A stretch of DNA of 64,000 nt from Planotetraspora mira (GTDB taxonomy: Bacteria; Actinomycetota; Actinomycetes; Streptosporangiales; Streptosporangiaceae), in assembly GCF_016863275.1 (NCBI RefSeq), contig NZ_BOOO01000013.1, positions 310,001-374,000 on the forward strand, in the 5' to 3' direction. Below the pieces are notes generated by a model. The model did no database searches. It was not told where the DNA came from and saw only the letters and a list, made by a program, of their open reading frames with translations. Position numbers and translations under genes: made by a program. Below, piece by piece: positions 16,784-24,755 of this stretch (position 1 is the stretch's first letter; every line of letters starts with the position of its first letter).

Positions 16784-16800
16784 TGCGGCCTCCTCAGAGT

Positions 16801-16853
16801 ACAACGCAACGGTGCGTTGTGTTTTCCTCAGAGTACAACGCAACGGTGCGTTG
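16801..16853. promoter_or_regulatory. Two tandem TetR operators within a 29-bp direct repeat
   Basis: ACAACGCA-ACGG-TGCGTTGT occurs as a perfect 20-bp inverted repeat at 16801-16820. A second copy follows at 16835-16854, with its outermost base mismatched. The copies lie 34 bp apart inside a longer 29-bp direct repeat (from 16791 and 16825). They fill the gap between the hydrolase and TetR genes. The first copy is only 17 bp from the hydrolase start and so probably overlaps its promoter; the second abuts a TACACT -10-like box for the TetR gene. Confidence 0.85.
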
Positions 16854-16869
16854 CACTACACTCCCGGAC

Positions 16870-17478
16870 ATGGCTCCTCGCAAGAAGCGGCAGATCCTGG
16901 ACGCGACGCTCGAGTTGCTCGCGGAGAAGGGGTATGAGGGCCTCACCATCGAGGGCGTGGCCGGGCGATCCGAGGTCAACAAGACGACGATCTACCGCTG
17001 GTGGCCGTCCAAGGCGGCCCTGCTCGGCGCGGCGCTCGTCGAGGCGGAGGCGCTCGACTTCGAGGCGCCGGACACCGGCAGCCTCGCCGGAGATCTCCGG
17101 AGCCTGGTCGACGGCGTCACACGGTTGCTCACCGTCCCTCCGGCGTCCGACATCGCCGTCGCGGCGCTGGGCGCCGCCGTACACGATCCCGCCCTGGCCG
17201 ACGCGGCGAAGGGTTTCTTCGCCGACCGCTTCGCCCGAGAGCTGCCGATCTTCGAACGGGCCCGTGAGCGGGGGGAGATCGACACGTCGGCCGATCCGAT
17301 GATGATCGTCGATCTGCTCGCGGGCGCCGTCTGGTTGCGGGTCGTGTTCCGGCAAATGCCCCTGGACCAGGACTTCACCGACAGAGCGGTGGCCCTGGTC
17401 CTGCACGGCGTCCGCTCGCGTAGCGGACGTGACAGCAACCACCGGAAGGGGCGAAAGGCGAGAGCCCTTAGCGAGTAG
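16870..17478 (+). CDS. TetR/AcrR family transcriptional regulator
   Basis: 202 residues starting MAPRKKRQILDATLELLAEKG. The N-terminal TetR helix-turn-helix is clear: GLTIEGVAGRSEVNKTTIYRWWPSKAALL, residues about 25-55. The C-terminal ligand domain matches the common TetR_C group (VAALGAAVHDPALADAAKGFFADRFA). Two palindromic operators directly upstream indicate autoregulation and control of the divergent hydrolase. The inducer is unknown. Confidence 0.93.
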   Translation: MAPRKKRQILDATLELLAEKGYEGLTIEGVAGRSEVNKTTIYRWWPSKAALLGAALVEAEALDFEAPDTGSLAGDLRSLVDGVTRLLTVPPASDIAVAALGAAVHDPALADAAKGFFADRFARELPIFERARERGEIDTSADPMMIVDLLAGAVWLRVVFRQMPLDQDFTDRAVALVLHGVRSRSGRDSNHRKGRKARALSE

Positions 17479-17849
17479 AGCCCTCTCTGTCATCGCTGAA
17501 CAGTTGCGCCTTTGCAGGCCGGTGTCGGCTACGGGGCCGGCGCATCCAATGGATCACGTGATGTCTATTGCGCGCAGCGTGAGCGGGGCCGATTATCGAG
17601 GTGTCCCGGGGGCGTGGGGTGGAAGGGACGCTCATATGAGCCCAGGAGGCTCCCGGCCAGCGGGGGATGCCGTCAACCGGGGCTGGAACTTCTTCTGTCG
17701 CCAGTGCCTGCACACATTTGGACCTGTAAGTCGACCACCGAGTCACTGCAGGTGTAGTCGATGCCCTGATTGCCTGGGGAAAGGCAGCGACATGCGAGAT
17801 GCCGCCGACGGGGATCCTCCGCCAGTTCGACCACGCTGAGGGAGGATCT
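17479..17849 (+). other. Gene-poor stretch with a possible small Cys-rich ORF
   Basis: No well-supported gene. One open frame ending at 17839 encodes CRQCLHTFGP followed by HCRCSRCPDC, a six-Cys pattern like a zinc ribbon. It begins at an ATG (about 17549) without a good ribosome site and overlaps the upstream end of the membrane-protein gene. It may be a remnant or a genuine small zinc-binding protein. Base composition starts to fall here towards the low-GC island. Confidence 0.3.
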
Positions 17850-18839
17850 TTGTTCGAGCATTTCAGTCAGCAAATCGCCGGATCTTTTCCGAGACGCTTT
17901 CTATTCAACGCGTTGCTTCCGACTTTCGTATTTGCCAGCCTGACGATCTCGCTCGTGACGGCATGCCTGACGACCTTCACGCGTGTGTCGGCCTGGTGGG
18001 GGGCGTTGGACGCGGTCACCAAGGTTGTCGCCCTTCTTGGATATCTTGCCGCGATCTGGTTTCTGGCGGCGGCGGTATCCAGTCAGTGGCGAGGTATCGT
18101 TCGCCTCTTTGAGGGCTATCCACTGCGGCGCCTGAGCGTGCTTCTTGGTTGGAAGACTGTTCCGGGAGTCAGGTGGCATACAGAACGAATGCGGGTTCTT
18201 CTTGATGATAGAGACGGGGCGGTGCCGGATGTTGTCTCGGTGTATTACCGTTACTCCGGGGAAGAGTCCTCGGTTTTTCCCACGCGATTAGGAAATGTGC
18301 TGCAAGCGGCGGAGAATTACCCGAGAGATAGATACGGGGTCGACACGATCTTATTCTGGCCACGGCTATTCTCGCTGCTTCCGGAGCAATTTCAGCGGGA
18401 CTATGAGGAATATGTGGCAAATTACGAATTCCCGCTGGTCGTATCATTTCTGGCGTCGATTGCCACGACCATTTCCGGGATGGCAATGCTGTTGACAGGG
18501 CAGCCACCTTTGTTGTACGGGCTGGTCGTGGGCGGAGGATTCGTCGCAGCATATGTCGCTTACCGGTTCGCCCTGAGTGGAGCGGAAGAACTCGGCGAAC
18601 AACAAAGAACCGCTTTCGATCTCTACCGAGATAAGCTTCTGGAAATGTGGCCGACGGCTGATGACGTGCGCGATGAACGAGACGCCTTCAATATGATTAC
18701 GAGATTCGTGGTTATGGGGGGCGCGCCGGGATGGTCGGACAGCCAGAATCGGCACCGTGCTCGCCGAGACAATGGGTCACGGACGGACGTAGGCCCTCAG
18801 GCGCGCGACGGAGACGTGACTGGTGCCGAGGGCGTTTAG
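17850..18839 (+). CDS. Four-TM membrane protein of unknown function in a low-GC island
   Basis: 329 residues from a TTG with GGGAGG 5 nt upstream. Two hydrophobic hairpins are visible: about residues 17-40 plus 57-80, and 200-224 plus 228-250. Between them lies a cytosolic or extracytosolic domain of about 110 residues, with a charged C-terminal tail. No family was recognised. The DNA is markedly less GC-rich than neighbouring genes and holds two TTA codons (18288 and 18351), rare in such genomes. In Streptomyces, TTA translation depends on bldA. The 3' end overlaps the convergent SAF-domain gene by 63 bp. Probably acquired by transfer. Confidence 0.7.
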   Translation: MFEHFSQQIAGSFPRRFLFNALLPTFVFASLTISLVTACLTTFTRVSAWWGALDAVTKVVALLGYLAAIWFLAAAVSSQWRGIVRLFEGYPLRRLSVLLGWKTVPGVRWHTERMRVLLDDRDGAVPDVVSVYYRYSGEESSVFPTRLGNVLQAAENYPRDRYGVDTILFWPRLFSLLPEQFQRDYEEYVANYEFPLVVSFLASIATTISGMAMLLTGQPPLLYGLVVGGGFVAAYVAYRFALSGAEELGEQQRTAFDLYRDKLLEMWPTADDVRDERDAFNMITRFVVMGGAPGWSDSQNRHRARRDNGSRTDVGPQARDGDVTGAEGV

Positions 18840-19376
18840 CATGGTCTTCGATTCGTCCGCGGTTATCGCGACCACCACGACCTCTCTTGTCACGTCCACC
18901 ACAAGAACGTTGGTGAGCTGCGCAGATGTGGTATCAGGGGCAGTGGTCGACAACAGCACGTTCACGTGGTCTCCGCGAGCCAGTCGACCTCCCAGGGTGG
19001 TTTCGGATGTCGCCTTGATAGATGTGAACAACATTCCATCCAGATCCGTTCGGGCTAATAGTGGTCCGAGTGAAGACTCAGCGAACGGTTTGTCTTTGGT
19101 GAGGGGGGCGAGGGTGTATCGTCCGACCAGCGAGTCCGGGTTGTTCATCGGTTCTTGTGGAAGGTCTTCTGCGGGCATCTCTTGTAAGCGGATGTCTCGT
19201 TCGGTGACTCGATGAAATGCAGGCAGATCTGCAGTCGCGACGTACACCTTCTGGGGATGGCGTGCGGCGATGAGAATCACGATTCCGCCGAGTATGACCG
19301 CGCTTAACAGCGTGAACGCCACACGAGACAGGCTCCAGGCTCTGCGTGTGGGGTTGTGGGATTCGGGCGAGGGCAC
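18777..19376 (-). CDS. SAF-domain membrane-anchored protein (CpaB/RcpC-like)
   Basis: 199 residues. A signal anchor at about 16-37 (VAFTLLSAVILGGIVILIAAR) is followed by a SAF domain with the conserved DLPAFHRVTERDIRLQEMP and VGRYTLAPLTKDKP segments, then a small beta domain (TTLGGRLARGDHVNVLLSTTAPD). SAF domains bind sugars or peptidoglycan-like polymers in antifreeze proteins, flagellar FlgA and Flp pilus CpaB. No pilus genes are nearby. Its end overlaps the end of the four-TM gene by 63 bp on the opposite strand. Confidence 0.8.
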   Translation of the reverse strand: MPSPESHNPTRRAWSLSRVAFTLLSAVILGGIVILIAARHPQKVYVATADLPAFHRVTERDIRLQEMPAEDLPQEPMNNPDSLVGRYTLAPLTKDKPFAESSLGPLLARTDLDGMLFTSIKATSETTLGGRLARGDHVNVLLSTTAPDTTSAQLTNVLVVDVTREVVVVAITADESKTMLNALGTSHVSVARLRAYVRP

Positions 19377-19944
19377 GATCGTAAATTAGCGCTCGTGGCT
19401 TGTGCCCGGGTCGGCTCTGCTTCCCATCGGCTGGGCGCGGCTTGGGCCGATTCGACCTCGAAGACGAAGGGGCGGTGGCCTCGCGGTTTCACGTCGCAGT
19501 GCGACGTCGGCGGCCAACTGCACCAGGTCGTTCCTGTCTCCGCGACCTCGAACTCCTCGGCCAGCCACCTTTGTGTGACTCCCGGGAGTCGGTCGAGGGT
19601 GGCCAGTCGGGAGGTGAGCAGGACCGGTAGGTGGTGTGGAGCACCTTGATGGCGGTGATTCTCAGCAGGATCCGCTCTGTGCGGACGGCGACGAAGGTCA
19701 GTACTTCAATCGCGTCGAAGACGCTTCGGAAGGGATCCTCCAGCATGGTGACCAAAACCGGCACACCCTGCATCCTGACCGGCTCGCCCTCATGTGCCGA
19801 GCATGCCACGGACGGCACCGGCCGTAGCGCGCGATGACCGTGCTCACCGATGCACGAAGCCGAGCACCGGGGCGACGGCGCGAGGAATGTCACGCGGGCC
19901 CGCTATGGTCCCTCCGACTCTCCACTATCGAAGCGGGATCGGAC
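19377..19944. other. 568-bp stretch without a confident gene
   Basis: Several open frames exist on both strands but none has a good start, ribosome site or recognisable domain. The minus-strand frame at about 19630-19790 reads LEDPFRSVFDAIEVLTFVAV, which looks more protein-like than its surroundings and may be a decayed gene. Nothing else was seen. Confidence 0.4.
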
Positions 19945-20586
19945 ATGGGCGCGAAGACAGGTCTCCTCATACACGCGGAAGGCGACGTGGCCGATGCGCT
20001 GCAGGCGCGACCGGCACTCGACAGGGACGCCTGCCGTCGCCTGATCTCCAGGATGTCCGCCGGCAAACAGATCACGCAGATCGAGGACGGGACCCTCGGC
20101 GATGACGTCTATCCGCCTAAGGGAACCGTCTACCTGGGATGCTTCCCCGGCCTCGACATCATCACCGGCCAGCATCTGATGATCGACCGACCGTCACTGC
20201 TGGCCGCTGAGTACGTCGCCCACGACGGCAGGCGCACCTACCTGCACGCGATGCACAGCGTGGTCGACTGGCTGGCGTTCGGCGTATGGCACGACGGGAC
20301 GCTCGTCCGCGCGCTCAGCCTCGCTCCCGATGAGGGGATCATCGAGAACGTCGGTGAGGTCATGCCGTTCGAGGTGCCCTACTGGGCCGAGGATCATCCG
20401 GTGGAAGCCGAGTTCGGGGAGGAACCGTATCCCTTCCCCTTCCACCCTCTGGACCTCGGAGAGGCGGCGCTGGAGAGGTTCTTCGGCTTCTGCGTCGAAG
20501 GTTCTTCCAGCGACTTCGATGACTTCGCCGACATCGACCCTTTCGAGATCCCTCTCATGGGATTCCGCTTGACCGACGCCGAGTGA
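19945..20586 (+). CDS. DUF6928 family protein
   Basis: 213 residues beginning MGAKTGLLIHAEGDV, the typical opening of DUF6928. The LYPG-like segment is replaced by MSAGKQITQIEDGTLGD; later come VYLGCFPGLDIITGQ, SVVDWLAFGVWHDGTLVRALSLAPDEGIIENVGE and the Pro/Glu-rich PYPFPFHPLDLGEAALERFFGF, all family hallmarks. Cytoplasmic, function unknown, widely found as a lone gene in actinobacteria. It ends 29 nt before the convergent YciI gene. Confidence 0.85.
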   Translation: MGAKTGLLIHAEGDVADALQARPALDRDACRRLISRMSAGKQITQIEDGTLGDDVYPPKGTVYLGCFPGLDIITGQHLMIDRPSLLAAEYVAHDGRRTYLHAMHSVVDWLAFGVWHDGTLVRALSLAPDEGIIENVGEVMPFEVPYWAEDHPVEAEFGEEPYPFPFHPLDLGEAALERFFGFCVEGSSSDFDDFADIDPFEIPLMGFRLTDAE

Positions 20587-20615
20587 ATTTCGAGTGCAGC
20601 ACTGGTCTCCAGGCG

Positions 20616-20966
20616 TCAGGCCTCGTCTTCGAACGGCCGCACCTCGATCGGGAGCAGGCCGATCGCCTGGGCGAGCCTGCTGCCCCATTCGAGCGCCGCG
20701 TCGAGATCGGGCGCCCTGATGATCGTGAACCCGCCGAGGTGTTCCTTGCCCTCCGCGTACGGTCCGTCGGTCATGAGCACGTCGCCGTCCTTGACCCGCA
20801 GCACGGTCGCCGTGCTCGCCGGGTGCAGACGACTGGCGAAGACCCACACGCCGGCGGCCTTCATCTCCTGGTTCAGAGCGTCGAGGTTCCGGGTGATCGG
20901 ATCCATGATCTCGGGCGGGGGCGGGTCCCCGTCGGGCTGGATCACGCTGAGCATGTACTGCTTCAT
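20616..20966 (-). CDS. YciI-family protein (DGPF domain)
   Basis: 116 residues. Begins MKQYMLSVIQPDG and contains the family core TDGPYAEGKEHLGGFTIIRAPDLDAALEWG, which gives the DGPF domain its name. These are small ferredoxin-like-fold proteins, often next to sigma factors or other DGPF genes and rarely assigned a reaction. AAAGGAG lies upstream of the ATG. It is followed on the same strand by a dihydrofolate-reductase-like gene 43 nt upstream, so the two may be co-transcribed. Confidence 0.9.
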   Translation of the reverse strand: MKQYMLSVIQPDGDPPPPEIMDPITRNLDALNQEMKAAGVWVFASRLHPASTATVLRVKDGDVLMTDGPYAEGKEHLGGFTIIRAPDLDAALEWGSRLAQAIGLLPIEVRPFEDEA

Positions 20967-21009
20967 CGGGTGCTCCTTTCGCGCTTGGACGAGTGCGTCG
21001 GCGTCGATG

Positions 21010-21606
21010 TCAGGCGTCGACGGAGGCGGCCGGCCGGTAGGTGGCGATCACCACGCCAGTGGTCGTCGTCACCGAATGGGTGAGCCGGAGTCCGGCCGGC
21101 GGGCCGGCGTCGGGGAACAGGCGGCGCCCCGATCCCAGGACCAACGGATGGATCAGCAGCTTGTACACGTCGACGAGATCCTGCCCCATCAGTGACCGGA
21201 CGAGCTCCCCGCTGCCCAGGATCGCGAGGTCCTTGCCGGGCTGCTCCTTGAGCTCGGCCACGGCCTTGACGGCGTCGCCCGCCAGCAGCGTGGAGTTGAC
21301 CCAGGGGAGAGGCTCGGTCAGCGTCGTCGACGCGACGTACTTCTGGGTCTTGTCCAGCACCTCGGTGAAGGGGTTCGGCTCCGGTTGAGCGGGCCAGAAG
21401 GCGAAGAACTGCTCGTAGGTCCGCCGGCCGAACAGCAGTTCGGCGCCGCCCATCCCCTTCGCCATCTCGCCGCCCATCACCGCGTCGTTGCCCGGCTGTG
21501 CCCAGCCACCGTGCTCGAACCCGTCGCGCACGTCCTCGTCAGGCGTGCCCGGCGCCTGCATCACGCCATCGAGGGTCACGTGTTCGATCACAACGATCTT
21601 CCGCAT
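21010..21606 (-). CDS. Dihydrofolate reductase/riboflavin deaminase-reductase (RibD C-terminal) family protein
   Basis: 198 residues from an ATG with GGAGG about 10 nt upstream. N-terminal MRKIVVIEHVTLDGVMQAPG, then GGAELLFGRRTYEQFFAFWP, LAILGSGELVRSL and LLIHPLVLGSGRRLFP, all diagnostic of the RibD-C/DHFR-like reductase family. Probably a NADPH-dependent reductase in the cytoplasm; the substrate cannot be inferred. It precedes the YciI-like gene on the same strand. Confidence 0.9.
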   Translation of the reverse strand: MRKIVVIEHVTLDGVMQAPGTPDEDVRDGFEHGGWAQPGNDAVMGGEMAKGMGGAELLFGRRTYEQFFAFWPAQPEPNPFTEVLDKTQKYVASTTLTEPLPWVNSTLLAGDAVKAVAELKEQPGKDLAILGSGELVRSLMGQDLVDVYKLLIHPLVLGSGRRLFPDAGPPAGLRLTHSVTTTTGVVIATYRPAASVDA

Positions 21607-21720
21607 GCGCCCGCATCCTCCGGCCGTCCGCCGCCGGCCCGGTGCCGGCTTCTCATCCTCTGTACGAACGGCCTCCGGCGGGATCGACATCGGACGCGGC
21701 AGGGATTTCGGCCGGCCGCC

Positions 21721-22233
21721 ATGATTGGCGTTGTGATCGGAATGTCAGCGTCGGAACCCCGGCCGTGGAGTAGGTACGCCTTCACACTCGCGGGTCTCGC
21801 GGTCGTGTTCGGCGGGGGAGTCTGGCTCAGGGACGTCTGCGACCCGCCCGCGCACGTATGGGAAGAAGGGGTCACGGCGCTCGGAGGCTACGCGGCCGCT
21901 CATCCGTTGCTCGCCCTCGGATACGTCGTCGGCGGGAGTCCGATACTGACCGTCCCGGTCGTCTGGTCCCTCTGGCGCGAACTCCGGACGACCTGGACGC
22001 TGAGGAACCGCCTGGCTCTCTACCTCATCCTTCTCGGCATCGCGGCGGCGGCGGCCCTCACGGCGGCTCTCACGCTGTCCGGCGAGGACACCCCAACCAA
22101 TTTCCTCTACTACACGGTCCTGGGAGTTCTTCTGGCCACCGCGCTGCCCGGTGCGGGCGGGCTCGTGCATGTCGTGTTCGCCTGGCGCGCGGATCGCAAG
22201 GCCGGCGTCGACGCGGCAGAGCCCACGACGTAA
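21721..22233 (+). CDS. Hypothetical four-TM membrane protein
   Basis: 170 residues from ATG 21721; GTG 21733 or ATG 21742 are alternative starts. Membrane spans are visible at about 21-38, 62-84, 101-121 and 133-155. No recognised family or catalytic motif. It ends directly before a strong bidirectional hairpin. Confidence 0.6.
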   Translation: MIGVVIGMSASEPRPWSRYAFTLAGLAVVFGGGVWLRDVCDPPAHVWEEGVTALGGYAAAHPLLALGYVVGGSPILTVPVVWSLWRELRTTWTLRNRLALYLILLGIAAAAALTAALTLSGEDTPTNFLYYTVLGVLLATALPGAGGLVHVVFAWRADRKAGVDAAEPTT

Positions 22234-22238
22234 CGTGA

Positions 22239-22269
22239 CGTGGCCTGGCCGGGAGCCGGCCAGGCCACG
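22239..22269. terminator. Bidirectional hairpin terminator
   Basis: A 14-bp perfect stem (CGTGGCCTGGCCGG and its complement) with a GAG loop lies between the membrane-protein gene and the convergent asparaginase operon. Confidence 0.85.
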
Positions 22270-22284
22270 CACAAGGTCGGACGG

Positions 22285-22365
22285 CTAAAGCGCCGAGGCG
22301 GCGATCACTTCGGAGACCAGCGCGCCCGCCGTGCTGTCGATGAAGATCTCGTACGCGAGACTCAT
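22285..22365 (-). CDS. Possible 26-residue small protein coupled to the asparaginase gene
   Basis: The ATG overlaps the asparaginase stop by 3 nt (ATGA), and the frame encodes a 26-residue peptide (MSLAYEIFIDSTAGALVSEV...) that ends just before the terminator hairpin. The ATGA overlap is the normal coupling signal between genes here, but the peptide has no known relatives that I recognise and could be a remnant. Confidence 0.3.
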   Translation of the reverse strand: MSLAYEIFIDSTAGALVSEVIAASAL

Positions 22366-23312
22366 GCTTCCCCCGAAGCGTGGATCTCGCCGACCGGGAT
22401 TCCCCCGCCCAGCACCGGAACGGTCGCGAACTCCGCGGCCGGCGTGACGTCCCCGCCCGCCGCTCGCAGCGTCGCCAGAGCGATCGCGGTCGTGGCCCGT
22501 GGGCTGCCGTCGATGACCTTGACCGCCGCAGCGTGCCCCGAGGCGAGCGCGACGACGAGCACCCCTTCGGCCCCGCCCTTCGCCAGCGCGCCCGGCAGGG
22601 CCCGCATGAGCGAGGTGTTCACGTGACCGGTCCCGCCGACGTACTCGGGGTGTTCGCGCATCGCGTCCGCGACCGCCCGCGGCGCCGTCCCCGGCTCGGC
22701 GAGCACCATGGCCTGTACGGCTCTCGCCAGACCCTCCAGCGAGATGCCGAACAGCGGTGCGCCGCAACCATCGACGGCGACGTGGGCCGCCTTCTCTCCC
22801 GACAACTCCTCGACGACTGCGCGGACCCGCTGCTGGACGGGATGGCCGGGGTCGAGGTAGGAGTCGACGGCCCAGCCGGAGACCGCCGACGCGGCGAGCA
22901 TCGCGGCGTGTTTGCCCGAGCAGTTCATCCGCTCACGTGACGGCCCCTGGCCGCCTCGGATCAGCGCGTGCCGGGTGGCCTCGTCCTCCGGCCAGTCGGT
23001 GGGACAGCCCAGGGCGTCGAATCCGAGCCCGGCCTCGGCCAGCATCTCGGAGACCAGCCGCACGTGGAAGTCCTCACCCGTGTGGCTTCCGGCCGCGATC
23101 GCCAGGCGCGGGCCGTACAGGTCGGCGCCGGAGAGCAGGCAGGCGAGCGCCTGGAACGGCTTGGCGGACGAGCGCGGCAACACCGGCGCGCCGACCTGGC
23201 CGCGCGCGACGGCGGTGCGGCCGTCGGGCGTGAGAGCGACGGCGCTGCCGAAGTGCACGCTCTCCACGAACCCCGACCGCACCACCTCGGCGAGCGGGAA
23301 GAACTCAGGCAC
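22362..23312 (-). CDS. L-asparaginase II family enzyme
   Basis: 316 residues matching the Rhizobium etli-type asparaginase (asparaginase II, PF06089), unrelated to the E. coli enzymes. Typical blocks: RSSAKPFQALACLLSGA, AIAAGSHTGEDFHV, RMNCSGKHAAMLAA and VDGCGAPLFGISLEGLAR, including the conserved Ser-Ser-Lys and Cys. It hydrolyses asparagine to aspartate and ammonia in the cytoplasm. It overlaps the upstream permease gene by 8 nt, so it is part of an amino acid import operon and probably processes the imported amide. Confidence 0.9.
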   Translation of the reverse strand: MPEFFPLAEVVRSGFVESVHFGSAVALTPDGRTAVARGQVGAPVLPRSSAKPFQALACLLSGADLYGPRLAIAAGSHTGEDFHVRLVSEMLAEAGLGFDALGCPTDWPEDEATRHALIRGGQGPSRERMNCSGKHAAMLAASAVSGWAVDSYLDPGHPVQQRVRAVVEELSGEKAAHVAVDGCGAPLFGISLEGLARAVQAMVLAEPGTAPRAVADAMREHPEYVGGTGHVNTSLMRALPGALAKGGAEGVLVVALASGHAAAVKVIDGSPRATTAIALATLRAAGGDVTPAAEFATVPVLGGGIPVGEIHASGEA

Positions 23313-24114
23313 GAAAGAGCCTCCTTCGCGGCTGGCGCGCCTCGAGAGTGCGGGCCAGTTTGGACAGCGACGCGTTGACCACCAGATAGACCAGCGCGAC
23401 GACGATGTAGGTCTGGATGAGCAGGCCGTTGTAGTTCGCCAGCACCTTGCCGCTGTAGAGCAGCTCGGCGTAGCTGACGACGAAGCCGAGCGAGGTGTCC
23501 TTCAGTAGCCCGACCGACTGGCTGACGATCGAGGGCAGGACGCGCCGGGCCGCCTGCGGCAGCACGATCAGGCGCATGGTCTGCCCGTGCGTCAGTCCGA
23601 CGGCGAGCCCGGCCTCGCTCTGGCCCCGCTCGATGGACAGGATTCCCGCCCGGAAGACCTCCGCGAACAACGAGGCGTTCGAGACGGTCAGCGGCACCAC
23701 GAGTTTCCAGAACAGCGGCAGGTCCAGGCCGTACCGGGGCAGCGCGAACAGCACGACGTAGACCAGCACCAGTACGGGGATCGTCCGCACGGTCTCCACG
23801 TAGGCGGCCGACGGCATCCGGACCCACGGCCGCCGCGACAGCCGTCCGAGCGCGAGCGCCAGGCCGGCCGCCATCGAGAGCGCGGCCGACACGACCGCCG
23901 CGAGCACGGTGGACCACAGCCCGCCGAGCAGGTAGCGCCACATCGGCCAGGTCGCGTACGGCTGCCAGCGGTCGGCGGCGAGCTGGCCGTTCGCGGCGAA
24001 CTGGCGGACGGCGAGCGCCACCAGTGCCAGCAGGACGATCGCTCCTGCGACGGTCGCGATCCTGATCCTGCGGCGAGCCCGTGGGCCGGGCTCGTCGAAC
24101 AACACGTTGCTCAC
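23305..24114 (-). CDS. Polar amino acid ABC transporter permease (second subunit)
   Basis: 269 residues with five hydrophobic segments and the inner-membrane permease signature EAGLAVGLTHGQTMRLIVLPQA (EAA loop) at about 165-190. The N-terminal 70 residues form an extra TM and periplasmic stretch, as in GlnP/GltK-type subunits that pair with a shorter partner. It overlaps the next permease gene by 4 nt and the asparaginase gene by 8 nt. Confidence 0.9.
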   Translation of the reverse strand: MSNVLFDEPGPRARRRIRIATVAGAIVLLALVALAVRQFAANGQLAADRWQPYATWPMWRYLLGGLWSTVLAAVVSAALSMAAGLALALGRLSRRPWVRMPSAAYVETVRTIPVLVLVYVVLFALPRYGLDLPLFWKLVVPLTVSNASLFAEVFRAGILSIERGQSEAGLAVGLTHGQTMRLIVLPQAARRVLPSIVSQSVGLLKDTSLGFVVSYAELLYSGKVLANYNGLLIQTYIVVALVYLVVNASLSKLARTLEARQPRRRLFRA

Positions 24115-24755
24115 CGGACCACCGCCAGTCGGCGTTCGAGCCGGCCGGTCACCAAGCCGGCGCAGGCCGCGATGACCGCGTAGGCCAGGCCGGCGCCCAC
24201 GAAGATCGGAATGGGCTGAGCCTCCAGGAGATTGACCCGGTTGGCGGCGGCCGTCAGTTCGACGACGCCGACCGCCGCCGCGAGCGAGGTGTTCATCGTC
24301 AGGGCGATGAAGATGTTCCCGATCGGCTGGATGACCGTCCGCAGCGCCTGGGGCAGCACCACGTGGCGCAGGGACTGGCCGAAGGTCAGTCCCAGCGCGC
24401 GCGCCGCCTCGCCCTGACCTGAGGAGACCGCGTTGACGCCGGAGCGCAGGGCCTCGGCGATGTAGGCGCCCTCATAGAGCGCGATGACGACGGTGGCCGT
24501 GACCTGGAGGCCGGCCTGCAGGCCGATCTCCGGCAGGCCGAAGACCGCGAGGACCAGCAGGACGAGGAGCGGCAGGTTCTGCAGGGTCTCCACGTAGGCC
24601 GTCCCGATCCCGCGCAGGACGGGGACCGGGCTGACCCGCAGGGCGGCGATCACCAGACCCATGACCGCGGCGCCGGCGAACGACGCCGCGGTCAACTGGA
24701 GGGTCACGATCAGCCCCTGCCAGAACTCGGGCAGGTGATCGAGTAACGCGGACAT
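24111..24755 (-). CDS. Polar amino acid ABC transporter permease (first subunit)
   Basis: 214 residues, beginning MSALLDHLPEFWQGLIVTLQLTAASFAGA, with the EAA loop GEAARALGLTFGQSLRHVVLPQALR. This is the shorter partner of a GltJ/GltK-like heterodimeric permease. Its start shares one base with the binding-protein stop (TGATG), so it is translationally coupled. Confidence 0.9.
   Translation of the reverse strand: MSALLDHLPEFWQGLIVTLQLTAASFAGAAVMGLVIAALRVSPVPVLRGIGTAYVETLQNLPLLVLLVLAVFGLPEIGLQAGLQVTATVVIALYEGAYIAEALRSGVNAVSSGQGEAARALGLTFGQSLRHVVLPQALRTVIQPIGNIFIALTMNTSLAAAVGVVELTAAANRVNLLEAQPIPIFVGAGLAYAVIAACAGLVTGRLERRLAVVR

Noticed and set aside
19489-19893. 134-codon minus-strand frame in the gene-poor stretch
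   Set aside because: Protein-like only over about 50 residues and without a start signal; kept as possible decayed DNA in the stretch entry.
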